Below, in pieces: positions 14,520-26,025 of a stretch of DNA of 64,000 nucleotides. Made by a program: the position numbers and the translations under genes. The stretch lies in contig MZZL01000406.1 of NCBI GenBank assembly GCA_002749535.1, positions 56,653-120,652 on the forward strand, given 5' to 3'. Source of the DNA: Apophysomyces variabilis. Taxonomy: Eukaryota > Mucoromycota > Mucoromycetes > Mucorales > Mucoraceae. The notes under the pieces are model-generated. The model had not been told where the DNA came from, ran no database searches, and saw nothing but the letters and a program-made list of their open reading frames with translations. How positions within the stretch are numbered: position 1 is the first letter of the stretch; each line of letters starts with the position of its first letter.

Positions 14520-15416
14520 AGTTTTTGCAGAAAGCGGATGATAAAATCCTGCTTTTTGCGTGGGTTTAAATAAGATGAAATGAGTCTTACCAGCACGTGA
14601 GACCCACTTGAATATGAATGGGGAACTTCAGTCATACTTATTTAACCCAAACCAGAAATTGCCGGATTCGGAAACGCTCATCTTTTTGCTTTGTTTCTTT
14701 CACTGGTACACAGCGTCAAAATGCATCATGCGCGGTTAACGCTTATATTTATTTTGGTTGTGTTTTATATAAAACGAACGACAACTTAGAAAACAAAAAA
14801 CATAAATGCTTTTTTATTCTTTCTTTTTATTTCTCTTCTTATCCTCCAGAAGAAATGAAATGGGATGTGGTCTGCCTCAAACCAGACCAAAAAGAAAAAA
14901 TGTGGGGAATACAGTTTCCAAGGTTACACTTAAAAAAAGATGCCCAAGACATAAGGATGAGAAAGTGGTCCTTTTATGTAAAGCTCCTTGGTAACACTAA
15001 ACAGAGAAAAGGGAAAGTTTGCGTGGCTCCCCGTTAGTGTTATGTTGAGATGGGGCACGTATCGTAGGTAAACAACGCACCATGGCAACCTACATACAAG
15101 CATACAAAAGGGTACTGTACATGACTTTTTGGGTGGTATGCTGTCATGGAAACGAGGGCTTGCCAATGAGACATACTGGAACCTGTCACCGCTGACGCTT
15201 GTTCAGATTTTAACTGCAGCGCTCAGACAAGCCATGTCCACCATCGTGCGACAAACATTGCTGTCCGAAAACACTCAAGATATCAAGGAGGGAATAGATA
15301 CGTTTCTTTTGGGGTTCAACATGTCAAGATAAGCTGACTTCTTTTTCGTTTTGGCAGATCATGCTTCGGGTTGTGACTTGATCTTTCTTCTTTTTTTCCA
15401 TTCTTTCTATATATCC
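14520..15416. other. Divergent promoter region, no gene seen
   Basis: About 0.9 kb between divergent starts. A 139-codon plus-strand frame at 14618-15037 is Lys/Phe-rich and shows no motif or domain; it is treated as spurious. Both 5' UTRs should lie here. Confidence 0.55.
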
Positions 15417-16520
15417 ATGGACGCTCCACCCCCTAACCTTCCAGACACGAAATTCTACTGTTCCTCATGCCGTTCAATATACCTAAAACGTACCACCAAT
15501 CAAAAATTGCATACCGTTGAATGTGCCATGGACAGAATCCGAAATGAACGAGCGAAATTACAACTCGAGCTAGCTCAAAAAGCCATACGCGAACAAATCC
15601 GTCCTCCTGTCTTCGGTAGCCTTGTGAATGTAAGAACGCCCAAACAACATCAACGAGACATGGAAATTCACGGACAGCTAACCTTTCTTTGTATCTTTCT
15701 TTCTGTTTTTCTATACTTGTTCTTATGGGGCTGGAATTGACGCCTTTCGTTCATTCTATTTTCTTTTAAATTGATGGCGTTACTGTCCACCCAATAGCCG
15801 ATGGCAACACCTCTTTTTGCAAGTCCCATATCAACGACCAAGAAGAATCGTTACAGACACAATCAGGGCAATCCACAGTATCGCCATCGAGATCGACACC
15901 ATCGATCAAATCACGCGCGTTCCGAGGATGGGCCGATCAACTCCGAAGCGCGGAATAGGTCAAAAAAGAGGGACAAAGAACAACCAGCCGAGACGGAAAG
16001 AGAAAGGGGAGAGGAGGAAGGAGGGGAAAAAGGAAGAGAAGGGGAAGCAGATGATGAAGAAGATGATGGTGAGGAAGAGGAAGAGGAAGAGGAAGAAGAA
16101 AAGGTGGAAGGGAGAATGGTGCGAGCTGTCAACAACAGAACTTCCATTCCTTCCGGAATGGATTCGGATTATCTTGAACAGGCAGCAGAGCAGTTACGCC
16201 AAGCCAAGGAAACCATGAACGCCATCTTTAGCAAAAAGATCCATGATTTAGTGCAAAAATATGGATTACCGGATGCATGTTATCAGGAACTAATTGAACT
16301 GCTAAGAGAAGCCCTGGACGCAGGCGTCAGTTCGCTGTCCTTACTGGAACCTGAAGAGAACAAGATAGAAAGCAAACAACCTGTAGAAGACGAGTTCCGT
16401 CCATTTGATGATTTTATAGATTGGGTCAAAGATCGTTTGTTTGTTGCCTCTTCTCTACAACACGACACCGATTCCTCCAACGAAGAGGAAAGACCTTCCA
16501 AAAAACGGAAAAATGGTTGA
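15417..16520 (+). CDS. Hypothetical nuclear-type protein with C2HC zinc motif and Glu-rich tract
   Basis: Two exons, 15417-15629 and 15798-16520, in frame; 311 aa. The N-terminus has a C-x2-C-x13-H-x3-C pattern (C15, C18, H32, C36) in FYCSSCRS...KLHTVEC, a probable small zinc-binding unit, followed by a charged helix. The middle is His/Arg-rich, then a long Glu tract encoded by GAA/GAG repeats. The last 110 residues look folded and helical (SDYLEQAAEQLRQAKETM onward) and end in a basic KKRK stretch resembling a nuclear localisation signal. I do not recognise the family. The joined frame and consistent composition support a real gene, but the function is unknown. Confidence 0.75.
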
Positions 16521-16805
16521 ATGGAACAAACATAAATAGAAAACAGATTCTATTGTGCAAATCATCCTTCTCTGTTTTTTATATATATAAAATAATAATA
16601 ATACTAATAATACGTCCCCCCATCCTTTCCCCCCTGCATGTTACAAAGATAAGGATCAAAAAAGAAAAAGATAAAGGAAGTTCATACATTGGAAAGAAGA
16701 GAACAAAAAAGCGAAAGGAAAATATAGACAATCCGCAAGCATAAAAATGCCGTATAGTAGTATAAGGAAGGAAAACAAAGCATCAGTGTATGTGTAACGA
16801 CTTTT

Positions 16806-19311
16806 TTAAGGTCGATAATCCTCATCGTCACTATCATCAGATGGCACGGAATCTTCCGGAGACTCTGACGGTTCTGTGTTAGGCTCTTCCTCCTCCACTG
16901 GCTTTGGTTCCGCATTAGCTGATTTGAGTGGCAAATGCTGTGCAGGGATTTCAGAAGCATAGGTTGGCCTTTGGTTAGCAGGTATATGCGACTGTATAGG
17001 TTGTTGCCTCGGATGCTGCTGCGTTTGTTGTTGTTGATGCTGCTGCTGTTGTTGTCGCCACTGCCATTCTTGGTAGGGTGGTGCATGGTAAGGTGAGTAA
17101 TCCGTGGAAGGAGGGGGTAAGCTAGGTGATGTAGTCATGTGAATTAAGGTTTTATTTCTTTAATTGTAGTTTCCCATACAAACTTACTTATGGGCTGTTC
17201 GAGTGTCAAATTGTGAGTAAACCGGTGGATGGGCAGCTACCTGTGGCGAATTTGGACCACTGTTGCTATGAGTATGATGATGATGATAAGACATCGATTG
17301 TGGTTGTGAATAGTATGGGTAGGGTGAGCCATGTGCACTTTCACTGCTTGCGCTGCTTGCATTCGACATCATTCTGATGCGCGCCCAATGATCATGTGGT
17401 GCGGATTGCATTGATGATGTAGCGTACTTCCCGTTTGGCTCTCCAGTATAATGATGGCTTGGGTATTCCGACGAAGAATCTGAGGTGGATCGATCGTGTA
17501 CACCGGTTCCATTGGCGTGGCTAGACAACACGGGGACTGAGTGTTCATAAGAGGGCGTAGGTGGTACGACCGGCATCGCAGGAGCTGCAGGGTGGTGCGT
17601 GTGTGAATGAGGCGTTGGCGGCATATTTCCAAACGGCGGATAATTCATCGCGGGGTATTCGTAGGGTGAATATTCACTTGGAGGCGCAAACATACCCGAT
17701 GGTGTTCCGACAAAAGAAGCCCGCGATGAATAAGGTGAAGGTGGTACAGCATTCATTTGCGGTGAAGGGAAAGTTGAAGGCGCAGCGCTATTTGGAGTTG
17801 TTGCCCTGGTACTCGAGTCTGTCTCCGCATAATGACCAGGACTGCGGCCACGCACCACGAGAGGCGCCGATTGACGGGTAGCAACGGAAATAAGCTTGCC
17901 GGACTTTATCTTGGCCAACAATTCAACCACCAACACGTAATACTGCTGTGCTGCTCGCCGTTTTCCATTATTCGCTGTTGCCGATTTGAACTGTATTCTT
18001 TCGAACGTGACAATCGACTGATGCGCACCTACTGAGCTAAAACTAAGATTGCCTCCAGGGCGAATCGGCTTAGGCTCCGGTACGTTCTGAGGTCCTTTAT
18101 CACGTTTGGGGGTATGTTGAATTAACGCAATCGATTTGTTACATCCTTTAAGGTTGGACGAGATACCCAACATAAACGTCTCAACTTCATGCAGCGACCC
18201 TTCGTCCTGAACAAGGCACGGTACATCTTGACCATCATACGCTCCCCCCATGTTCTGTAACGTGAAAGAACTGCTTACTTGGAAATAGTTGCGACGGTAA
18301 CAAGTCCAGTCATTATCCGCCATGAAAAATCCACGGTCAACCTTAGCATGGAGACGGATATCCAACCTGAACTCGCATTTAACCCCATGGCCATAAACGG
18401 AATACATAAGAATAGAAATAGAGAAAAAGTTACTTACATTGTGGTTCTATCAAGTGCATAGATATTGCCAGCATACTTTGTTGCACTGAAGCTCGGCGTG
18501 GGATCGTTTGTCAAAATGGAACTTTTACGGCCCCGTCGGAGTGCTGGATCCATGCTGTACACAGGTGTATCCGGTTTTGCAACATTCAATTTTCGTTCTT
18601 CCATATGTTGTGAAGGAGAATGTTGAGTAGCCGATATTTCAGCCTGCTGTGTCGTAGGTGATCCGGTTGGTCGTGGAGTTGTTGGCTGAGACATGGAAAA
18701 ACTAGTTTTTTTTTGTCTAAGTGAGCAACCAAAACAGGTTAGAGTAAAAGAACAAGTATGTTACCTTTGAAACGGCCTAGCTAGCGAAGGTTCAGGTTTG
18801 TATGTTGGATGTGGAGGCATATACGCCAAAGACGGATGATTGTAAGAATGCTGATATTGATGGTGATGCTGGTGAGCAGTTGGTGATCTAATAAGATGTG
18901 GAAGTAAAAAAAACAAACAAAGAAGGAGAAAGGGAGAGAGAGAGAGAGAAAAGAAAGAAAAACAGAGAGAAAGGGAAAAAAAAAAAAGCAAAAAGGAAAA
19001 TGGGAAACACAGAACAACACAAAAGTGATTAGTTGGATAGCCGGTATAACTTAATTTGGCTTTCCCTTCTATCATCCAAACCGGGGAAAATAGATTGATG
19101 TCAAAACACGATATACATACGTTTGTGAGAAAGAGTGAACGTAGTCCGCGTCTATTGGAGGGTGCATCGACATAACTGGAGGCATAGTGGTGTATGGTAG
19201 ATGAGGAGGAGGATGAATGGGAGAGGGTAATGGTGAGTGAATCTGGTGTGCATGGGATGAGACTGATCCCGAACTGGCGTTCAGTGACCAGTTCTTTTCG
19301 TGTGTATTCAT
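16806..19311 (-). CDS. Ndt80/PhoG-family (Vib-1/XprG-like) transcription factor
   Basis: Five exons on the minus strand: 19311-19121, 18887-18765, about 18716-18438, 18366-17188 and 17121-16806; 695 aa with all phases closing. Two in-frame acceptors for exon 3 (18716 or 18701) differ by five codons. The DNA-binding domain is roughly residues 190-375: LDIRLHAKVDRGFF, DWTCYRRNYFQVSSSFTL, IQHTPKRDKGPQN and SAPLVVRGRSPGHYAE, all characteristic of NDT80/PhoG domains. Flanks are His/Pro/Ser-rich, and the C-terminus has a Gln-rich run and an acidic tail typical of activation regions. Relatives control meiosis (Ndt80) or protease secretion, starvation response and heterokaryon incompatibility (XprG, Vib-1). 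Which role applies here is not readable. Its stop is 286 bp from the stop of the convergent gene. Confidence 0.92.
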
Positions 19312-22300
19312 TTTCCTATTCACACTGTCTTTCCTCTATTATCAAATGGGGCGTAAACGCACTGTTTTGAGGGCCAAAAACAAGGGGTGAATTTTTCTTT
19401 AGTCTTTTTTATTTCCTCTCTCTTTTTTTATTGTCTCTGCCAATCAGATCTCTTAATGTTACCCCAATGAACGATCGAGTTGGTTTTACAAAAGGAAACC
19501 TTACTTTTCATACGCCCTTTTGTAACCCTCACCCTGGAGCAGTAAACGGCTTGTGCGTTTTGGTGCCACATTTCACAAAAAAATTTTTTTGCTACATACA
19601 CTATGTAGATCTTTCATTTATTGGAACCAACATTGCTTACCTTACGTTGGCGGGGTTTGCCATTCACCCGGAAAAGTTTGGTATATGATTCATACTTTCA
19701 AAGTCACAAAGCAGCCATCTCGACGACCCGAAGATATTTAAGGGTGAAACCCTATCTGATGGGTTCGTTCGCTTAGTCTGGATTTTCTGATATTGAACTT
19801 TGATCTTACGCAACTGTTCCAACTTTTGTTCATTGTATATACGTTATATGTAATACGTATAAAGTAACCTATTTAGTAGTTAACTTCATAGGAACTTACC
19901 CGTCTGCTGTTGAAAAAAATCATTTTTGGAATCACGAGGAGATAGGGAAGTGGTCTGATACTATAGCAACAGCGTGGTGATTGCTTTTGTACCTCAGCAT
20001 TAAGATCAGACATCGTTGTCACACAACAACAGCACATGCTGTGCAACGATAACGGACTGGCAAGATGGCGACATGCATTTGGATCTGCTGACTACGGTTC
20101 TGGCACAAAAGCAACCTGTTCCTGTCAAAACATACAACAGTCAGATATCATCAGGAAAAAGAAAAAAATTTAGGCATCTTAAAAAAATTTATGAAACAGA
20201 ACTTTGGAACCTGAACACCCACGCTTCTAAACATTGTACACGGAACAGTCGTCTCATAAAAACCTATGATGTCACCTTTGTACATGTCTTTACGGAAACC
20301 CTACTACTATGACCTGTTGCATTTTAATAAGATTAAGACGTTATGGCTAATATGATGTCGAACGATATGGAGTTCATACAGTTAACGGAAAAGCAACATG
20401 TGACATCTGCATCGGATTGTCGACTCGTGCTATAGTAGGGGCCAACTTCAGTAATGTTCAGCAGGTTCTGGTTGATTCATCCCTTTCCATAGTGTCATTT
20501 TCTTCCGACCTGTGCACTGATACGCTAGATTCAGTTAATCTTTTCCCTACTGTCTATAATAACTTTGACTGAAAGGAGAAATGTGTTTCTTTAAAGTCTC
20601 TCTCGTACCATTTGCCATGTATACCTTACTTCGGCCAGTAAGACAACAGCTGTAGATTATGGACGGCCGAAGATCCATTGAGAATATTTATCGGATAGCT
20701 GTGCGTTGTTTAAGCAACCATGTCTTGCCAGGATGCATTAGTAAAGATCCAACGTGTAATAGCATCCTGACATATATTGATATCTGCTTTTACGCTATCT
20801 TTGGTTCCAGCACAAACGGATTATGCATTTATGGACTGCACAGCGGAAAACAGATTACAGCGTTGTCATCCTTTGAATTTTTGGCAGAAAGGGGACTGAT
20901 ATGGAAAGAAAAATATATGCTTTCGAACTTTAAGTTAGACAGGCCATTCCTTGTGAGATTCGTGACAATTGAAGCGTACAAACTTATTGCAGAATTAATA
21001 ATGCCAATGCTACAAAAAAAGAGGAAGAGAAGAAAAATCACTAACTTGTGCTTCTAGTTTGTGATATTTTTCTGTTTAGCACGTTTCATCGCAATAAAGA
21101 GACATATAGATATCGAAAATATCGTGCACAATTACCCGTGCCTCTATGGCATTACCGGTTAGAAAGGCTTAATATATGAATTATACAATACTTAAAACCA
21201 GACATGTCCAAGCAACAAACAACCTTGCTGCATAAGCACTCTCTACAAACGATAGTGTTTACGTTCAAAAGCTCCAGACCTCACTTACTGGCTTCGATGA
21301 ATTTCCCATATTAATTTGTACTTGTAATTACCGATCCATAAACAACCCCATTGTTGTATACAATTGCCATTCGATTATATTGAAAAGTATAGGCGGAAAA
21401 GTGTGAAACAAGATGGGAGAACTGTGAGGAATGAAGCGTAAAATTAAAGTCCGATAAACAGTGGTACGCCTGGTGATCCATAGAATAGAACGGCTATTTC
21501 CCCTAGTGTCCTGACATTTCAATGTATACCCAAGTTATGGAGAAGAGGAATGGTTCATAAAAATATCCAACCCGTCATTATAGGATTATTCACAAAGGGG
21601 TATCCTAGTAACTACAAGCTAGCTTTCTGTCACGCTTTTTCGAGGAGCAATGAAATTATAGTATATCGGCATGGGGTCACAAGCAGCAAAATCCTATAAA
21701 CCTGTAATTACGTACCATTCATAAGAAATACCGGGTATGGGATACTGAATGCAAACCATAAGCAATTTTCTTGATCATTTGGATTTGTAGCGAATGATCT
21801 CGACGCAAAACATGCATAGTCCAAAAATAAGATGAGTGGCAAGAGTTGTAGGGGTAAGTTTCGCATGGTCCACGTGGGAACATAGCCAACTTGTCAACTA
21901 ATTAAACCTAGGCAATGACGAAAGGTCCTTGAAAGCATCATTGATAATGGTTTCTTATGACGCGATCTAGTTTAAAAATCGGTGTTGTTGGGCTTTTGAA
22001 GCACAACATGTTATAAAAAGTTTAAGATCGAGCATTCCTGAATTAAAGTTTTACTGTGCCGAATTTTGTTGGGCACACTTTCCAAAAGAAAAGAAATGTG
22101 TACCACAAACCTACCAAAGGTAGTTACATTCGTGAAACCAAAGCAACGATGATGGTTGCGCTAATGTAAAATATACAATTTCATATTTATTGCACGGTTT
22201 TCAGCAATGGATAACGTTCACGCTAATTATCTATTGAAATCGATGCTAATAATTTGGGTAAACGACGAACTCAACGAATATTGTTTCAGCATGATAAGGC

Positions 22301-23341
22301 GCAATGGTCTTTTTATAGTAACTTTTCATACAAACGTAAAGGAGGTACATGTTAGCAGTACCTATAGACTTCAAACGCTTTGGCAATAAGGGGTGAGGAG
22401 AAAATGCACTGATCCTACTTCACTCCTGTTGGAAAAGACCGGGTTAGCGTTACACAAACATGTGATAACAGTCTCGCGACTTAAACCTGGTAGTGTACAT
22501 GTGGGGAAGATTGTGTACACCTAACCAGATTGTCTCATGTAAGCACACCACCCTGAATATGGAAAAAGACGTTAGGTAGACATTAGTATGATAATACTGC
22601 AGCTTTCAATGTTTGATATAGGATGTTGATACTATTTGTTTGGATAATAACAGACGGTCATTATACTACAACAGCTGCCCTATGTACGTAAAAAGGCTTA
22701 AAGCAGGTGGAAGTAATGAGATTCAATAAGGCAGTCAGATTCTAAATAATGTCATCAATGAAAGGTTTGTGCGTTGTCATTACCGTGGAGACCTCCTCAA
22801 CATAGTCAGATAAAGCGGCCGTTAACTGAACGATACAAGCAGGGTGAACAAGTCTATTTTATGTGTTCGGGTTGCTAAAACCTTCACATTCTCCTGGTAC
22901 ATCAGTTATTTTTGTCTGATCAATGCTATGGGCGTAGTTAATGCATGCATGCACGTTTCATGCATATGGTCATCGAGAAGCCTTTTCTTGGTTGATTGTA
23001 GCCTTTTTAGTAGGTGTTCATGAGAATTTCTAATAATATATGTGCTTGTTGACATCTAGCGCATATTGAACACATTGATATGATCCTGCTCTCACACAAA
23101 GGTTTAATAGGATACTTTATGCTGATGATAGGAAGGATGGCGATTTGTGTGACTTGCGGCTATTGAATTTAACTTGGAGGTTCAAGTTGAGCCCGAGATT
23201 TTTTGCAGTGAGCAAAAGCTGCGAACCATATTCGGATTTCCCAAAGTTCCATTTGACCGTGACGCTATTTTAAATGACACCAAAATTGAGAGGCAAAAAA
23301 GGAAAAGTCGTTTTTATTCATTTTCACAGCAGTAAGCGAGG
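19312..23341. other. 4 kb gene-free block
   Basis: The largest spacer in the window. It is AT-rich with stop codons in all frames. The longest frame (20659-21057, +, 132 codons) has no recognisable motif. A palindromic run of alternating ATGC occurs near 22940-22955. It may include decayed mobile DNA, but no terminal repeats or transposase motifs were found by eye. Confidence 0.55.
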
Positions 23342-24727
23342 ATGGAACACCATCGTCGATCGACTTCAACTTCTTCATATTCAATGCTTGAAGGAGAACC
23401 TGCAGCTTTTCGTCCTTCTTTTCCCAACATGTCGCCATCGCCTTCACCTTCCCTTGTTCATCCATCTTATGCACCACAACAACAATCACAGCACTTGCCA
23501 GTCCAGTCCACCACATCAGCCAAACCAGCCCACACAAACACCTTTGTCCATAAACTATACAAGTAAGCCTAAACCTAAACGCCCCAATCGAGACTCTTCA
23601 GTCCTTCTAACTCAGTTAACAGCATGGTAGTCGACAATCAATACCAGCATCTCATCGCTTGGAATTACACAGGTTCCTCTTTCATTGTCTGTAACATTAT
23701 GGAATTTTCTCGCGATGTCCTCCCAAAGCATTTCAAACATAACAATTTCTCTAGCTTTGTACGCCAACTGAATATGTAAGTCTTAGACAAAGGAGGTTGA
23801 AGAACAATTCCATATTGAAATCAATTTACAAGGTATGGGTTTCACAAAATCAACAAGTCACCGCGAGGTCATCGCACGCTTGCAGAGAATCAGATCTGGG
23901 AATTTTCACATCCCAAGTTTCTACGTAACCGGCCGGATCTTCTTGACGACATCAAACGTAAAGCAATGGATTCCGATAATTCAAGACGTGAGACTGGCGA
24001 CTTGCATGCCCACGTGGCCATGATGCAGATGTCTCAATCTGATATGATGCAGCAGATTGGCCATCTATTTGAGAATTTCAATGAAGTAGTTAAAGAATTG
24101 GCAGAGACGAAGCAGAAACAGGCTTCTCAGCAGCAAATGATGAAGAACATGATGAACTACATAATGCAACAAAATGGGGGTAATGTCATGATCAAGAAGT
24201 TAACATTTTCAACAAATGGTAACAATATCGTTATATTAGGTCAATTGCCTCCTGAGATTAATTTTGAGCAATTTGATATACCGAAGCACGAGCGAGAGCC
24301 ACCCTCTATCTTCATCACTTCACATGATCCAAGCCAGACCGATGCAAGCTCAGGAATGATGCAGAATCTCTATGCACCACATCAGCGCGCACCTCTAACG
24401 GTTCAAACCCACAATCTTACACCTCATCATCACCATGCCAATTTTGCTCCCCTTTCCAATAATCACTCGTCCTCTTCACTTAGTCCTATGACAACCTATG
24501 GAAACACAATTCCTCCCAGTCCCAGTTCAAGCACAATGGTTTCTGACGATGACAGCTCGCTTTACTCACCTCATTCACCACACACACCTCGATATCCTCT
24601 CTCACATTCCGCACCGCAATTGACAGATACCATGGAAATTGCTACTTCGCAACCATCTAACAGTGATAACCAATTATCGACTTCATTCGGACTCGTAAAC
24701 CCACTTGATGCCCTTTCACATCGATGA
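23342..24727 (+). CDS. Heat-shock-factor-type DNA-binding transcription factor
   Basis: Three exons, 23342-23562, 23623-23775 and 23833-24727, closing to 422 aa. Residues about 66-172 form a winged-helix HSF domain: [49 protein letters not shown] (read in two parts across intron 2) and [13 protein letters not shown] Met/Gln-rich coiled-coil region follows (about 185-240: [20 protein letters not shown]), suitable for trimerisation. The rest is Ser/Pro/His-rich. This order matches HSF1-like factors; Skn7 would show a receiver domain, and none is present. Which of the HSF paralogues it is cannot be decided from the sequence. Confidence 0.93.
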
Positions 24728-25966
24728 AATCGCCATGTTATATCCCTTGATATCGTTTTGTTTTCTTTTTTTTCCTCTATTTAGCCGTTTATAGAATTTC
24801 TTCTATACCAAAGGGATTGTATATTTTCTTCTTTCTCTATGCATTATGCCTCATAATAAACAAGGTCAGGAAGAGCAGGTCATGAATAACTACGCAAGAT
24901 ATAAACAACCCCTGAATTAGCAATAGCAATAGTAATAGTTATTGCATCCACGTGGACAGGATAGTGAATTCAACTCCGTTAAATAAAAAGCTCAGTGAGA
25001 TCAAGGTCCCGTAAGTTTCATCTAGACCTTCAAAGCCCAGTTACCCCTTCGCTGATTCAATTGGGGACATAAACGGATAAAGCCGGGAAGCTGTAACCGT
25101 CGGCTCTTAACAGGAAAACCGAAAATATATCGAGACAACATGACATGTCAGCGTTCTGGCCGATTGTGGTAATGTTAGTTCCAAGAAAGTTCCTGTTCAT
25201 TTGTTACCAGGTGAAAACACAAAATTTAAGTTTTAAGATTTATGCTACGCCACACCAGCCAAGGAGGTACAAAAGATGATTGGAACCCTCCGAGTAGGAA
25301 AGCAGGTGGCTAGACGCCACAAGAGTTTACAAACGAGGGGTTATGTTCATGGTCAGTTTGCTATGAGTTTCAAACTGTCTAGTTACACAGCAGAATAGAC
25401 CAAATAATTTGAAACATCCGAGAATAGGCGGCGCGTATCGTGTACCAGGTGGCACCTATAATGTACCAATGATCATTCAATCCTAACTGACCAGCAACAA
25501 ACTATAATCATTTTGATTACCAAGTAGATGCACTATTGGGCACGCGATGTCTCTATTCCATGCAAGAACGTGTTACTGAACAGTTGTTTGCGTTTTGCAT
25601 ACGATAACAATGCAAATCAATCATTTACCATTAGTCCACGATTTAGTAGAGCTTTGATCGCACAACAAACCTGTCTGTCCCTCCTGACGTTATGAAGTCT
25701 TGCGTGTATCACAAAATATAGAAAACTTTTAACTGACCAGTTTCCGGGTAATCCAGTTTTGTTCGGCCTAAGCCAGTTACTGTGCAACCTTGGGGTATCC
25801 ATTAGCAAAGCCCTGTAGGATGATTTGTCGGCATGCGAACATGCGGTTGAACAACTTGCACGATAACACCGATCGTAACCTTGTTTCTTTACCGTTTTTG
25901 ATTCGGCTGAGAGAAATCTCTTGTTGAACAAAACGATGGTAGAGTTTGAATCTACCGGTTGAAAGA
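24728..25966. other. Intergenic, no gene seen
   Basis: AT-rich 1.2 kb between the HSF gene and the subtilase promoter. Minus-strand frames around 25617-26019 carry no motif and overlap the subtilase promoter; they are treated as chance. Confidence 0.55.
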
Positions 25967-25990
25967 TCCGGTATATATAAAGGTACCGGA
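25967..25990 (+). promoter_or_regulatory. TATA box inside an inverted repeat upstream of the subtilase
   Basis: TATATATAA lies at 25972-25980, 46 bp before the subtilase ATG. It is bracketed by TCCGGTA (25967-25973) and TACCGGA (25984-25990), an exact 7-bp inverted repeat. A further TACCGG sits at 25952-25957. The TATA is a likely core promoter. The paired CCGG arms could be a dimeric activator site, which is an inference. Confidence 0.5.
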
Positions 25991-26025
25991 TTTTCGATCT
26001 TTCGTAGTTTGCTTACCACAGATTA

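Noticed and set aside
14618..15037. 139-codon plus-strand frame between ALDH and the C2HC gene
   Set aside because: Composition-driven Lys/Phe-rich sequence, no motif, overlapping both promoters.
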